Of a DNA stretch of 64,000 nt, positions 9,575 through 18,146 are shown in pieces. The stretch's first letter is position 1. Each line of letters starts with the position of its first letter. Location: the NCBI GenBank assembly GCA_947503035.1, contig CANNCD010000004.1:1-64000 (forward strand). The letters are read 5' to 3'. The stretch is from an uncultured Halocynthiibacter sp. (GTDB lineage Bacteria > Pseudomonadota > Alphaproteobacteria > Rhodobacterales > Rhodobacteraceae). Both the position numbers and the translations under genes were made by a program. The notes beneath the pieces are model-generated. The model made no database searches and was not told the DNA's origin. It worked only from the letters and a program-made list of their open reading frames with translations.

Positions 9575-10153
9575 ATGGCAAGAGAAGACAATCGGGGTAA
9601 CCGTCGCGATCGCGATGAGACACCCGAATTCGCTGATCGTCTGGTTGCGATCAACCGCGTTTCCAAAACCGTTAAGGGTGGTAAGCGCTTTGGCTTTGCT
9701 GCACTTGTTGTTGTCGGTGACCAAAAAGGTCGCGTAGGCTTCGGCAAAGGTAAAGCGAAAGAAGTACCTGAGGCGATCCGTAAGGCAACAGAACAAGCTA
9801 AGCGTCAGCTTATCCGCGTTCCGTTGCGTGAAGGTCGCACGTTGCACCACGATGTTCAGGGCCGTCACGGCGCTGGCAAAGTGATCATGCGTACTGCTCC
9901 ACAAGGTACTGGTATTATTGCTGGTGGTCCTATGCGTGCTGTGTTCGAAATGCTCGGCGTCCAAGACGTTGTTGCAAAATCGACTGGTTCGCAGAACCCA
10001 TACAACATGATCCGTGCAACGATTGATGGCCTCACAAAAGAAGCCAGCCCTCGTTCAGTAGCGCAGCGTCGCGGTAAAAAGGTTGCGGACATCCTTCGCA
10101 AACCAGAAGCCGAAGCAGCGCCAGCGGAAACCGCTGAAGCAGCAGAAGCATAG
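9575..10153 (+). CDS. rpsE: 30S ribosomal protein S5
   Basis: S5 influences decoding accuracy and the mRNA entry site. The 192-residue protein has the double-stranded-RNA-binding part ([20 protein letters not shown]) and the [19 protein letters not shown] segment. The C-terminus has an Ala/Glu extension ([14 protein letters not shown]) beyond the E. coli length, as is usual in alphaproteobacteria. Confidence 0.97.
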   Translation: MAREDNRGNRRDRDETPEFADRLVAINRVSKTVKGGKRFGFAALVVVGDQKGRVGFGKGKAKEVPEAIRKATEQAKRQLIRVPLREGRTLHHDVQGRHGAGKVIMRTAPQGTGIIAGGPMRAVFEMLGVQDVVAKSTGSQNPYNMIRATIDGLTKEASPRSVAQRRGKKVADILRKPEAEAAPAETAEAAEA

Positions 10154-10164
10154 GAGACACTGAC

Positions 10165-10353
10165 ATGGCGAAAACTATCGTAGTTAAGCAAACCGGTTCT
10201 CCGATCCGTCGCGCAGCAGACCAAAAAGCAACCTTGGTTGGTCTTGGTCTAAACAAACTGCACAAGACTCGTGAACTCGAAGACACTCCATCCGTGCGTG
10301 GCATGATCAACAAGATCCCACACATGGTAGAGATCATCGAAGAGCGCGGCTAA
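10165..10353 (+). CDS. rpmD: 50S ribosomal protein L30
   Basis: L30 is a small large-subunit protein. The 62-residue product has [20 protein letters not shown] and [20 protein letters not shown], the family core. A strong terminator follows at once, where rplO would normally be the next gene. Confidence 0.96.
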   Translation: MAKTIVVKQTGSPIRRAADQKATLVGLGLNKLHKTRELEDTPSVRGMINKIPHMVEIIEERG

Positions 10354-10376
10354 GCACACGCTTTAAAGTATTAAAG

Positions 10377-10407
10377 AAGGCCTCGGAGCGATCCGAGGCC
10401 TTTTTTG
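10377..10407 (+). terminator. Terminator after rpmD
   Basis: A perfect 11-bp stem (10377-10387 with 10392-10402) closed by GCGA runs into six T residues. It ends the spc transcript before the inserted methyltransferase gene. Confidence 0.9.
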
Positions 10408-10461
10408 TTGTCGTTTGATTTTCGCCCGAGTTGGACTACGGTGGTTTGAGGAGGAACAAAA

Positions 10462-11082
10462 ATGGCAAATCCCGCGGCGTTTTGGAATTGGATGGCGAAA
10501 CGCTATTCGAAAACTCCCATCAGCAATCTCGTATCCTATAACGCGACCCTCGAGCGCACGAGAAGCCATCTGCACGACCAGATGCGCGTGATCGAGATCG
10601 GCTGCGGCACAGGAAGCACTGCGATTGAGCTGGCCCCCAAGGTCGGGCACATCACGGCGACGGATTTCTCTGAGAAGATGATCGCAATTGGTCAAAAGAA
10701 GGCCCGTAAAGCCGGCATCGATAACATCGCGTTCGAAGTGGCCGACGCGACTGCGCCCAATGTGAATATCTATGATGCGGTTCTTGCACATAACATCCTG
10801 CATCTCGTCCCTGATGTCGCGGCGACGATTGCACATGCGGCAAGCCTTTTGTCAGAGGGCGGGATCTTCATTTCAAAGACCCCATGCCTTGGCCCGCAAA
10901 AGTTAGTCCTATCCCCGATCCGGTTTATCCTGCGTCTGATCCCAACGGCACCGCGACCGCATTTTCTGCATGTCGATGAGCTCGAGCAAGAGATCACCGC
11001 GGGGGGCTTTGAAATCCTTGAATCGGGCAAGTATCCCAAGGGGCAGGGGGCCCACTATGTTGTCGCGCGCAAAATCACCTGA
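10462..11082 (+). CDS. Class I SAM-dependent methyltransferase inserted in the spc operon
   Basis: The 206-residue product has the SAM-binding signature VIEIGCGTGSTAIELAP (about residues 43-60), the acidic ATDFSEKM motif II, a VADATAPN acidic loop and a HNILHLVPD post-motif, so it is a Rossmann-fold methyltransferase of the Methyltransf_11/25 type. The substrate cannot be deduced. A GGAGGAAC site precedes the ATG. It has a terminator on its left and 150 non-coding bases on its right before rplO, so it is a separate cistron placed between rpmD and rplO, which are adjacent in most bacteria. Confidence 0.88.
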   Translation: MANPAAFWNWMAKRYSKTPISNLVSYNATLERTRSHLHDQMRVIEIGCGTGSTAIELAPKVGHITATDFSEKMIAIGQKKARKAGIDNIAFEVADATAPNVNIYDAVLAHNILHLVPDVAATIAHAASLLSEGGIFISKTPCLGPQKLVLSPIRFILRLIPTAPRPHFLHVDELEQEITAGGFEILESGKYPKGQGAHYVVARKIT

Positions 11083-11232
11083 CCCGATCACGTTTACCCA
11101 AACATCCTGCTTGCCATGACCGAATGCGCGCATTACACAGCGCTGGTGGGATTTCGTCCCGCATAGAATCACATTTAGAGCCGTGTTTGCCCCACTAACG
11201 CTCGGGGGCAGTTCCGGTAAGGAGAGAGCGAC

Positions 11233-11706
11233 ATGAAACTGAATCAACTTTCAGACAACCCAGGCGCAACCAAAGCACGCAAACGCGTTGGCCGTGGTCC
11301 TGGTTCCGGCACCGGTAAAATGGGTGGCCGTGGTATCAAAGGTCAAAAATCCCGTTCAGGTGTTTCCATCGGCGGCTACGAAGGCGGTCAAATGCCATTG
11401 TACCAACGTCTTCCAAAGCGTGGCTTTAACTCCCGTAACCGGAAGTCTTTCGCGATCGTGAACCTTGGCCTTCTTCAGAAGTTCATCGACGAGAAGAAAA
11501 TCGACGCATCCGCACCGATCACAGAAGAGGCACTTCTTGCTTCTGGTTTGATCCGTCGCGTTCTTGATGGTGTTCGTCTTCTTGCAAAGGGTGAAATCAC
11601 TTCCAAGGTTGAGCTTTCAGTAACCGGTGCATCCAAAGGTGCTATCGAAGCTGTTGAAAAGGCTGGCGGTAAGGTTACCGTAACAACTGCGGCAGCTGCT
11701 GAATAA
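11233..11706 (+). CDS. rplO: 50S ribosomal protein L15
   Basis: L15 is a late-assembly large-subunit protein. The 157-residue product opens [20 protein letters not shown] and has the glycine-rich [20 protein letters not shown] segment. AAGGAGAGAG precedes the ATG. The 150-base stretch before it (11083-11232) shows no gene and probably holds its promoter. Confidence 0.97.
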   Translation: MKLNQLSDNPGATKARKRVGRGPGSGTGKMGGRGIKGQKSRSGVSIGGYEGGQMPLYQRLPKRGFNSRNRKSFAIVNLGLLQKFIDEKKIDASAPITEEALLASGLIRRVLDGVRLLAKGEITSKVELSVTGASKGAIEAVEKAGGKVTVTTAAAAE

Positions 11707-11753
11707 GCCCTTGTTTGCGGCCACCGTGCCGCTTACATAAGATATAGTTTTCC

Positions 11754-11793
11754 AGCGCCGCCAACGGGGAACCGTTTGGCGGCGCTTTCTTTT
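11754..11793 (+). terminator. Hairpin terminator between rplO and secY
   Basis: An 11-bp GC-rich stem (11754-11764 with 11776-11786), continued by a CGG/CCG inner stem, is followed by TTCTTTTA. It lies just before the secY start, so secY is either reached by read-through or uses a start inside the spacer; partial termination would lower secY relative to rplO. Confidence 0.7.
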
Positions 11794-11808
11794 ATGAAAG
11801 AGGCCCAA

Positions 11809-13170
11809 ATGGCATCTGCAGCAGAGCAAATGGCAGCGAACACAAGCTGGGGCGCCTTAGGTAAGGCGACTGAGCTGCGTCAACGCATCGTATTCACCCT
11901 TGGTCTATTGATTGTGTACCGTTTGGGTACCTTTATCCCGGTTCCGGGTATTGACGCCACCGCGCTGCAATCCTTTATGGAGCAAGCAGGCTCCGGCCTG
12001 ACGGGTATTTTATCCGTATTTACCGGCGGCGCTTTGTCCCGCATGGGCATCTTTGCCCTTGGTATTATGCCGTATATTTCGGCGTCCATCATCATTCAGC
12101 TTTTGACTTCGATGGTTCCAAAATTGGAAGCCATGAAGAAAGAAGGCGAAAGCGGCCGCAAGAAAATCGCACAGTACACGCGTCTTGGGACCGTGGTTCT
12201 TGCGACATTCCAAGCCTATGGTCTTGCGGCGAGCCTCGAGGCTGGCGATCTTGCCTCTGATCCGGGGCTTTACTTCCGTGTTGCGACCGTTGTGACGCTT
12301 GTTGGCGGTACGATGTTCCTGATGTGGCTCGGTGAGCAAATCACCGCACGTGGCCTTGGGAACGGTATTTCCTTGATCATCTTCGTTGGTATCGTTGCCG
12401 AAATTCCATCCGCAATGGCACAGTTCCTTGCGCAGGGGCGTTCTGGCGCGATCTCACCTGTTGTTATCATCGGTATCATCCTGATGGTGATCGCGGTTAT
12501 CGGGTTCGTTGTGTTCATGGAGCGCGCGCTTCGTAAGGTGCACATCCAATACCCACGTCGCCAAGTTGGCATGAAGGTTTATGACGGCGGTTCGTCTCAC
12601 CTTCCGATCAAAGTGAACCCAGCAGGCGTTATCCCAGCGATCTTCGCGTCGTCCCTTCTGTTGCTCCCGACGACGGTTGCAACGTTCAACACGGGTGACA
12701 CTGGTCCGGTGATGGGCTGGATCCTTGCGAACTTTGGTGCTGGTCGCCCGCTGTACCTCTTGTTCTTTACGGCGATGATCGTGTTCTTCACGTTCTTCTA
12801 TACCTTCAACGTCGCGTTCAAGACCGACGAAGTTGCGGACAACCTTAAGAATCAGAACGGTTTCGTTCCGGGCATCCGCCCAGGTAAGCGCACAGCCGAG
12901 TATCTGGATCACGTTGTGACCCGTCTTTTGGTCATTGGCTCGGCCTACCTTGCGGCAGTTTGTCTCCTTCCTGAAGTTATCCGTACACAATTGAACGTAC
13001 CGTTCTATTTTGGCGGCACATCTGTATTGATTATCGTTTCTGTCACCATGGACACGATCAATCAGGCTCAATCGCATCTACTGGCCCACCAGTACGAAGG
13101 TTTGATTGAAAAATCACAGCTGCGCGGGAAAAAGAGACGCGGCGCACGTAAAGGGACGGGACGTAAATAA
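11809..13170 (+). CDS. secY: Protein translocase subunit SecY
   Basis: SecY is the channel of the Sec translocon in the inner membrane. The 453-residue protein has ten hydrophobic segments and family motifs such as [27 protein letters not shown] and the C-terminal cytoplasmic basic tail. The frame is open from 11776, inside the terminator stem, but ATG 11809 is preferred because GAAAGAGG lies at the right distance and the product then starts [15 protein letters not shown] like relatives. It overlaps adk by one base. Confidence 0.95.
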   Translation: MASAAEQMAANTSWGALGKATELRQRIVFTLGLLIVYRLGTFIPVPGIDATALQSFMEQAGSGLTGILSVFTGGALSRMGIFALGIMPYISASIIIQLLTSMVPKLEAMKKEGESGRKKIAQYTRLGTVVLATFQAYGLAASLEAGDLASDPGLYFRVATVVTLVGGTMFLMWLGEQITARGLGNGISLIIFVGIVAEIPSAMAQFLAQGRSGAISPVVIIGIILMVIAVIGFVVFMERALRKVHIQYPRRQVGMKVYDGGSSHLPIKVNPAGVIPAIFASSLLLLPTTVATFNTGDTGPVMGWILANFGAGRPLYLLFFTAMIVFFTFFYTFNVAFKTDEVADNLKNQNGFVPGIRPGKRTAEYLDHVVTRLLVIGSAYLAAVCLLPEVIRTQLNVPFYFGGTSVLIIVSVTMDTINQAQSHLLAHQYEGLIEKSQLRGKKRRGARKGTGRK

Positions 13171-13817
13171 TGAACTTAATTCTACTAGGACCACCCGGTG
13201 CTGGCAAAGGCACACAGGCGCGTACACTTGTTGAAGAACGTGGCATGGTTCAGCTCTCTACGGGCGACATGCTTCGTGCGGCGCGTACCTCGGGCACCGA
13301 AATGGGCAACAAGGTTGCGGCCGTCATGGATGCCGGTCAGCTTGTGACAGATGAGATCGTAATCGGTCTGATCGAGGAACAGCTAACAACGACCGAATCT
13401 ACGGGTGGTTTCATCTTTGACGGTTTCCCACGCACATTGGCACAGGCCGATGCCTTGGGCGAGCTTCTCGCTCGTGTTGGGCAAAAGCTTGACGATGTCA
13501 TCGAGATGCGCGTCGACGACGAAGCATTGGTAAGCCGGATCACTGGTCGCTACACATGTGGCTCTTGTGGTGAAGGCTACCACGACACGTTGAAGACACC
13601 CGCCAAAGAGGGCGTCTGCGACAACTGTGGTGGTACCGACATGAAACGTCGCGCGGACGATAACGAAGACGCGCTTAAGACACGTTTGATGGCCTATTAC
13701 CGTGATACCTCACCTTTGATTGGCTACTACTATGCCAAGGGTCAACTGACCTCGATCAACGGTTTGGGTGAGATTGCAGAGGTTGGCGCGGCCATCAATG
13801 CAGTCATTGAAAAGTAA
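13170..13817 (+). CDS. adk: Adenylate kinase
   Basis: Adk interconverts ATP + AMP and 2 ADP. The 215-residue protein has the P-loop [11 protein letters not shown] at the N-terminus, [11 protein letters not shown], and a long-form LID with a four-cysteine zinc site ([10 protein letters not shown] and CDNCGG), a zinc lid more usual in Gram-positives but also present in alphaproteobacteria. It is translationally coupled to secY, the common arrangement. Confidence 0.97.
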   Translation: MNLILLGPPGAGKGTQARTLVEERGMVQLSTGDMLRAARTSGTEMGNKVAAVMDAGQLVTDEIVIGLIEEQLTTTESTGGFIFDGFPRTLAQADALGELLARVGQKLDDVIEMRVDDEALVSRITGRYTCGSCGEGYHDTLKTPAKEGVCDNCGGTDMKRRADDNEDALKTRLMAYYRDTSPLIGYYYAKGQLTSINGLGEIAEVGAAINAVIEK

Positions 13818-13833
13818 GACCGTAAACAACGTC

Positions 13834-13862
13834 TTGACGTAGTTGCAAAAACGGCCTACTTG
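13834..13862 (+). promoter_or_regulatory. Candidate promoter for the alpha operon
   Basis: TTGACG (13834-13839) and TACTTG (13857-13862) are 17 bases apart; an overlapping TTGACA also occurs at 13860. The -10 match is weak. It lies in the 199-base spacer between adk and rpsM. Confidence 0.35.
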
Positions 13863-13934
13863 ACACCTTCTCGCATGAGAATCGTGCGGCTATCGGGGAT
13901 TCGTTCCTGGTACCGCGTCCATAGAATTCAGCGC

Positions 13935-13995
13935 GGCCCGAAGATATTCATCGTCGGGCCTGTGTTGTGAAAAAAGGATCCGGAATTACGGATCC
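13935..13995 (+). terminator. Two hairpins in the adk-rpsM spacer
   Basis: GGCCCGA (13935-13941) pairs with TCGGGCC (13954-13960), followed by a T/G-rich tail, a possible adk terminator. Closer to rpsM, GGATCCG (13976-13982) pairs with CGGATCC (13989-13995) just before the ribosome-binding site and could modulate rpsM translation. Confidence 0.4.
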
Positions 13996-14016
13996 GCAAC
14001 GCAAAGGAAATTGCTC

Positions 14017-14385
14017 TTGGCACGTATCGCCGGTGTAAACCTCCCGACCCATAAACGGGTTCCGATTGCCCTTACCTATGTAACTGGTATTGGCTCCACT
14101 TCCGCAGAAGCAATCTGTGAAGCAGTAGGCATTGATCGTACACGTCGTGTGAACGAACTGTCTGATTCCGAAGTTCTTTCCATCCGTGAGCACATCGATG
14201 CAAACTTCACCGTAGAAGGTGACCTGCGTCGTGAGAACACAATGAACATTAAGCGTCTGATGGACCTTGGTTGCTACCGCGGCCTTCGTCACCGTCGTGG
14301 CCTTCCTGTTCGTGGTCAACGTACACACACGAATGCTCGCACACGCAAAGGTCCTGCAAAGGCCATCGCTGGTAAGAAGAAATAG
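14017..14385 (+). CDS. rpsM: 30S ribosomal protein S13
   Basis: S13 contacts tRNA in the 30S head. The product starts [10 protein letters not shown] when read from TTG at 14017, seven bases after an AAAGGAA site; an upstream TTG at 14011 is too close to that site. The 122 residues include [17 protein letters not shown], LRREVxMN-like [16 protein letters not shown] and the basic [20 protein letters not shown] tail. No ATG is available at this position, so a TTG start is very likely. First gene of the alpha operon. Confidence 0.95.
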   Translation: MARIAGVNLPTHKRVPIALTYVTGIGSTSAEAICEAVGIDRTRRVNELSDSEVLSIREHIDANFTVEGDLRRENTMNIKRLMDLGCYRGLRHRRGLPVRGQRTHTNARTRKGPAKAIAGKKK

Positions 14386-14397
14386 GGGGCTGATCTA

Positions 14398-14787
14398 ATG
14401 GCACGCGAAAAAACACGCGCTAAGAAAAAAGAGCGCAAAAATATTGCTTCTGGTGTTGCACACGTGAACTCTTCGTTCAACAACACCAAAATCTTGATCT
14501 CTGACGTTCAAGGTAACGCGATTTCCTGGTCTTCTGCCGGCATGATGGGCTTTAAGGGCTCACGTAAATCTACGCCTTACGCGGCGCAGATGGCTGCTGA
14601 AGATTGCGGTAAAAAAGCTCAAGACCACGGCATGAAGACCCTTGAGGTTGAAGTGCAAGGTGCAGGTTCCGGTCGTGAATCCGCTCTACGTGCGCTTGCT
14701 GCGATTGGTTTCAACATCACATCTATCCGTGACGTTACGCCAATGGCACACAACGGCTGCCGCCCACCAAAGCGCCGCCGCGTATAA
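14398..14787 (+). CDS. rpsK: 30S ribosomal protein S11
   Basis: S11 lines the platform and mRNA exit channel. The 129-residue protein has [37 protein letters not shown] and the conserved [18 protein letters not shown]-terminus. It lies 12 bases from rpsM. Confidence 0.97.
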   Translation: MAREKTRAKKKERKNIASGVAHVNSSFNNTKILISDVQGNAISWSSAGMMGFKGSRKSTPYAAQMAAEDCGKKAQDHGMKTLEVEVQGAGSGRESALRALAAIGFNITSIRDVTPMAHNGCRPPKRRRV

Positions 14788-14895
14788 TCAATATCCTACT
14801 AGGGCTGCATGGTTTCATGTGGCCCCAGTTTGTTTTTTACCTCGGGCGTTTTGGGTCACCGGACATGGACCGAAAACTTGAATGGAGGCGACAGC

Positions 14896-15912
14896 ATGAT
14901 CCATAAAAATTGGCAAGAATTGATCAAACCAACACAGCTTGAAGTGAAGCCGGGCAACAACCCTGGTCGTCAAGCGACTGTTGTAGCAGAGCCGCTTGAG
15001 CGTGGCTTTGGTCTGACACTTGGTAACGCGCTTCGTCGTGTTCTAATGTCATCCCTACAGGGTGCCGCCATCACAACAGTTCAAATCGACAACGTATTGC
15101 ACGAGTTCTCCTCGGTTGCTGGCGTTCGCGAAGATGTTACAGACATCGTTTTGAACCTTAAGGGCGTTGCGATCCGTATGGACATCGAAGGTCCAAAGCG
15201 CGTGTCGATCTCTGCAAAAGGTCCACAAGTTGTGACTGCAGGCGATATCTCTGAATCCGCTGGCATCGAAATCCTGAACAAAGATCACGTGATCTGTCAC
15301 CTTGATGACGGCGCTGACCTGTTCATCGAGATGACTGTGAACACCGGTAAAGGTTACGTTGCAGCCGACAAAAACCGTCCAGAAGACGCGCCAATCGGCC
15401 TTATGCCGATCGATGCGATCTACTCACCGGTTAAGAAGGTATCTTATGACGTGCAACCGACCCGCGAAGGTCAGGTTCTCGACTATGATAAACTTACTCT
15501 AAAGCTTGAGACAGACGGTTCCATCACGCCAGACGACGCTGTGGCATTTGCTGCGCGTATTCTGCAGGACCAACTGTCCATCTTTGTGAACTTCGACGAG
15601 CCAGAATCAGCCGGTCGTCAGGAAGAAGACGATGGTCTTGAGTTTAACCCACTTCTTCTTAAGAAAGTGGATGAGCTTGAACTGTCTGTTCGTTCTGCGA
15701 ACTGCCTTAAAAACGACAACATCGTTTACATTGGCGATCTGATCCAAAAGACCGAGGCAGAGATGCTTCGTACGCCAAACTTCGGCCGTAAGTCTTTGAA
15801 TGAGATCAAAGAAGTTCTTTCTGGCATGGGTCTACACCTCGGCATGGATGTCGATGATTGGCCGCCAGAAAACATCGAAGATCTCGCGAAGAAGTTCGAA
15901 GATCAGTTTTAA
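14896..15912 (+). CDS. rpoA: RNA polymerase alpha subunit
   Basis: Alpha dimerises to start RNA polymerase assembly and its C-terminal domain contacts UP elements and activators. ATG 14896 after a GGAGG site gives the family start [12 protein letters not shown] and 338 residues; the frame is open from 14809 but lacks a ribosome-binding site there. The N-terminal domain includes [20 protein letters not shown]; the C-terminal domain has [12 protein letters not shown] and [16 protein letters not shown]. It sits between rpsK and rplQ. Confidence 0.97.
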   Translation: MIHKNWQELIKPTQLEVKPGNNPGRQATVVAEPLERGFGLTLGNALRRVLMSSLQGAAITTVQIDNVLHEFSSVAGVREDVTDIVLNLKGVAIRMDIEGPKRVSISAKGPQVVTAGDISESAGIEILNKDHVICHLDDGADLFIEMTVNTGKGYVAADKNRPEDAPIGLMPIDAIYSPVKKVSYDVQPTREGQVLDYDKLTLKLETDGSITPDDAVAFAARILQDQLSIFVNFDEPESAGRQEEDDGLEFNPLLLKKVDELELSVRSANCLKNDNIVYIGDLIQKTEAEMLRTPNFGRKSLNEIKEVLSGMGLHLGMDVDDWPPENIEDLAKKFEDQF

Positions 15913-15921
15913 TATTGCATA

Positions 15922-15953
15922 TATTGGCGGCCTAGGTTACTAGGCCGCCAATA
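15922..15953 (+). terminator. Perfect 14-bp hairpin after rpoA without a T-run
   Basis: Bases 15922-15935 are the exact reverse complement of 15940-15953, around a GTTA loop. It is followed by CTCTAAA rather than a T-run, so it looks more like a processing or mRNA-stabilising hairpin between rpoA and rplQ than a classic terminator. Confidence 0.6.
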
Positions 15954-16059
15954 CTCTAAAATGCCTGCAATAGCAGGGAAAATATGGGCACATCGCCCCA
16001 AGGAGAGTGGACCCAGGACCAGGGACCGCCGGACAAAGTAAAATCTAAGGAGAAGACAC

Positions 16060-16476
16060 ATGCGTCACGCAAGAGGCTACCGCCGCCTAAACCGTACTCA
16101 CGAGCACCGCAAAGCCCTTTGGGCTAACATGGCTGGTTCTTTGATCGAGCACGAGCAAATCAAAACTACACTACCAAAAGCCAAAGAACTTCGTCGTATC
16201 ATCGAGAAGCTCGTTACTTTGGGCAAACGTGGTGATCTACACGCACGCCGTCAGGCAGCAGCACAATTGAAGCAGGACGCATATGTTGCGAAACTCTTCG
16301 AAGTGCTTGGCCCACGCTACAAAGACCGCCAAGGTGGTTACGTTCGCGTTCTTAAGGCTGGCTTCCGTTACGGCGACAACGCACCGATGGCGATCATCGA
16401 ATTCGTTGAGCGCGATGTAAACGCAAAAGGCGCAGCTGACAAAGCACGTCTAGAGGCAGAAGAAGCAGCTGAATAA
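16060..16476 (+). CDS. rplQ: 50S ribosomal protein L17
   Basis: L17 is the last gene of the alpha operon. The 138-residue protein opens [20 protein letters not shown] and has [19 protein letters not shown] and [19 protein letters not shown]; the C-terminal acidic tail (after KGAADKAR) is extra to the E. coli form. AAGGAGAAG precedes the ATG. Confidence 0.97.
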   Translation: MRHARGYRRLNRTHEHRKALWANMAGSLIEHEQIKTTLPKAKELRRIIEKLVTLGKRGDLHARRQAAAQLKQDAYVAKLFEVLGPRYKDRQGGYVRVLKAGFRYGDNAPMAIIEFVERDVNAKGAADKARLEAEEAAE

Positions 16477-16500
16477 GCTCTCTTTTCCCTACTGAAATAC

Positions 16501-16535
16501 AAAAGGCCCAGATCATATGATCTGGGCCTTTTGCG
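16501..16535. terminator. Bidirectional terminator: 32-bp perfect palindrome
   Basis: 16501-16532 is fully self-complementary: AAAAGGCCCAGATCAT followed by its exact reverse complement. Its A-run and T-run make it work on both strands, between rplQ and the convergent small gene at 16574-16744. Confidence 0.85.
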
Positions 16536-16573
16536 TTCCTAAATTCCGGTTATCCGTGAGTGGTTTTTCGGTA

Positions 16574-16744
16574 TTAGGCCTCTGAACGTTTCCGTAGTGC
16601 AACCGAACGCTCAATCCGTGCCAGAACGTTGTCCAATTTGTCCGAATCCATCTCCGAAGGGTTCAAAAAATCGATAAGCGAGTGACGTGCGCTATCAGTC
16701 ATAGACAAAAGCTTTGACGCGATATCTGTGTCTTGATTCTTCAT
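16574..16744 (-). CDS. Small acidic/helical protein divergent from luxR (56 residues)
   Basis: An open frame on the reverse strand encodes MKNQDTDIASKLLSMTDSAR and then a hydrophilic, probably helical body ending ALRKRSEA. AGTCGGAG lies before the ATG. It ends 42 bases from the bidirectional terminator, and a lux-box-like palindrome lies about 60 bases upstream of its start, both of which support a real gene. No family is recognised; it could be a quorum-sensing output or a small regulator. Confidence 0.55.
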   Translation of the reverse strand: MKNQDTDIASKLLSMTDSARHSLIDFLNPSEMDSDKLDNVLARIERSVALRKRSEA

Positions 16745-16804
16745 GTGTACCGACTCCGACTTGGATGTGTTTAATACACTTTAAGGTTGACTGCGGTTTG
16801 CACA

Positions 16805-16824
16805 ACCTGTCTAAAAAGACATGT
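16805..16824. promoter_or_regulatory. lux-box-like 20-bp inverted repeat
   Basis: ACCTGTCTAAAAAGACATGT is an inverted repeat with 7 of 8 arm positions paired and the ACCTGT/ACATGT ends typical of LuxR binding sites. It overlaps the luxR start at 16821, so binding there could repress luxR; on the reverse strand it sits where LuxR-type activators contact a promoter for the small gene at 16574-16744. Confidence 0.55.
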
Positions 16825-17432
16825 TCGAAAAGACAGTATTTGATATGGAATTGGCGCGATTGGGTACGATCGCAACGGCCGGCTACTTTGTCGGTCTGCA
16901 TATCCGGTTCACATCACCGATTATGTCGTTCCAGACCTACAATCCTGAATGGACGAACCACTATACCGACAATGGATATGTCCTGCGTGATCCGATGACT
17001 GCGTGGGGATTCTGTACAACGGGCTCGACCCGTTGGAGCAACAAAAAAATACCAGACCCGTTTGGCATCTTTAAAGAGGCCGCTGAGTATGGATTGAGGT
17101 ATGGCGCTACGATTTCTTGCGGTCCAATTCGTTCACGTACCATCGTGAGCGTGGCACATGCAGATCGGGAATTCACGGATGATGAAATCGACGAGGTCGA
17201 AGCCATCGCCAAACGTCTTCATGACATGACCGAGCCGCCGCAAAAGCTTACCAAGGCACAAGTCGAAGCGCTAAAGTTAATTGCGGATGGTCACAGGCAC
17301 GCAGCCGCGGCTGCACAATTGGGAATTTCGGAAAGTGCTCTTAAGGCGCGCCTCACGTCGGCGCGGCAAAAACTTATGGCGCGTACAACTGCCGAAGCGA
17401 TTCAGCGCGCGAAAGAATACAAGCTGCTCTGA
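16821..17432 (+). CDS. luxR: LuxR-type quorum-sensing transcription factor
   Basis: The 203-residue protein has an autoinducer-binding domain with the invariant pattern W...Y...D-P...W (YNPEWTNHYTDNGYVLRDPM then TAW) and the glycine in ATISCGPI, followed by a C-terminal LuxR/GerE helix-turn-helix (residues about 140-203, LTKAQVEALKLIADGH and AAAQLGISESALKARL). It is somewhat shorter than the usual 240 residues. ATG 16821 lies within the lux-box-like repeat; the next in-frame ATG (16845) is an alternative start. luxI follows 51 bases later, so it is the cognate receptor. Confidence 0.9.
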   Translation: MFEKTVFDMELARLGTIATAGYFVGLHIRFTSPIMSFQTYNPEWTNHYTDNGYVLRDPMTAWGFCTTGSTRWSNKKIPDPFGIFKEAAEYGLRYGATISCGPIRSRTIVSVAHADREFTDDEIDEVEAIAKRLHDMTEPPQKLTKAQVEALKLIADGHRHAAAAAQLGISESALKARLTSARQKLMARTTAEAIQRAKEYKLL

Positions 17433-17483
17433 TCTTACCCGCCTCCGCAAGGTTCTATGAAATTTAACCCTGTAGGAGCTGCT

Positions 17484-18074
17484 ATGCAAACCACGACCCT
17501 TTCTTTCGAAAACCTTCACAACCATGGCGAACTTTTTGCGAATATGCTTCGCGCGCGCCGCGAATTGTTCATCGTTCAGAACAAATGGGACCTGCCAGAG
17601 GCACTTGGTATGGAGTTCGACCAATATGACACCCCCGCAAGCCGTTGGGTCGTCGTGCATGATGAATTTGGTCGCGTCCTTGCCGGCAACCGGTTGACCC
17701 CGACCACCGCCGAGGTGGGCATCTATTCATACATGATCCGCGACGCCCAGCGGGGTCTTTTGAACACCATCCCGATGGAGCTTTTGTATGATCCAGCGCC
17801 CGTCGGCGAACACGTCTGGGAGAGCTCGCGCCTGTTTGTTGCACATGATGTACCCGCGAATCGCCGCCGCCGCGTCCACGCCAAGCTGGTGATGGAATTG
17901 ACCAAGGCCGCGCGTAGCCTTGGGGCGACCAACTGCCTTACCCTATTGAATGCGAACTGGCCACGTTGGGCTGGCCGTGTTGGTGTGGATATGACGGCGA
18001 TGGGGCCGGTGATGAATATCGACGGGATTAATAACCAAGTCGTGTCGATGAACTTCGCCGCCAACCTTCACTAG
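17484..18074 (+). CDS. luxI: Acyl-homoserine-lactone synthase, LuxI family
   Basis: LuxI enzymes make N-acyl-homoserine lactones from SAM and acyl-ACP. Conserved family residues are visible: RARRELFIVQNKWDLP (Arg, Phe, Trp), EFDQYDT (Asp), GNRLTPT (Arg) and WESSRLFV (Glu-Ser-Arg-Phe). ATG 17484 is chosen because TAGGAG lies six bases upstream, giving 196 residues; an in-frame ATG at 17457 is less well placed. It follows luxR in the same direction. Confidence 0.92.
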   Translation: MQTTTLSFENLHNHGELFANMLRARRELFIVQNKWDLPEALGMEFDQYDTPASRWVVVHDEFGRVLAGNRLTPTTAEVGIYSYMIRDAQRGLLNTIPMELLYDPAPVGEHVWESSRLFVAHDVPANRRRRVHAKLVMELTKAARSLGATNCLTLLNANWPRWAGRVGVDMTAMGPVMNIDGINNQVVSMNFAANLH

Positions 18075-18146
18075 AAAAATGGGGCCATCTAAAAGGGTGG
18101 CCCTATTTCGCTTTTCATGTTGGGCGCAGGGGCATAGGTTCGGAGC

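Noticed and set aside
17463-17482. Possible second lux box (CCTGTAGGAG) just upstream of luxI
   Set aside because: Only one half resembles a lux box and it coincides with the luxI ribosome-binding site.
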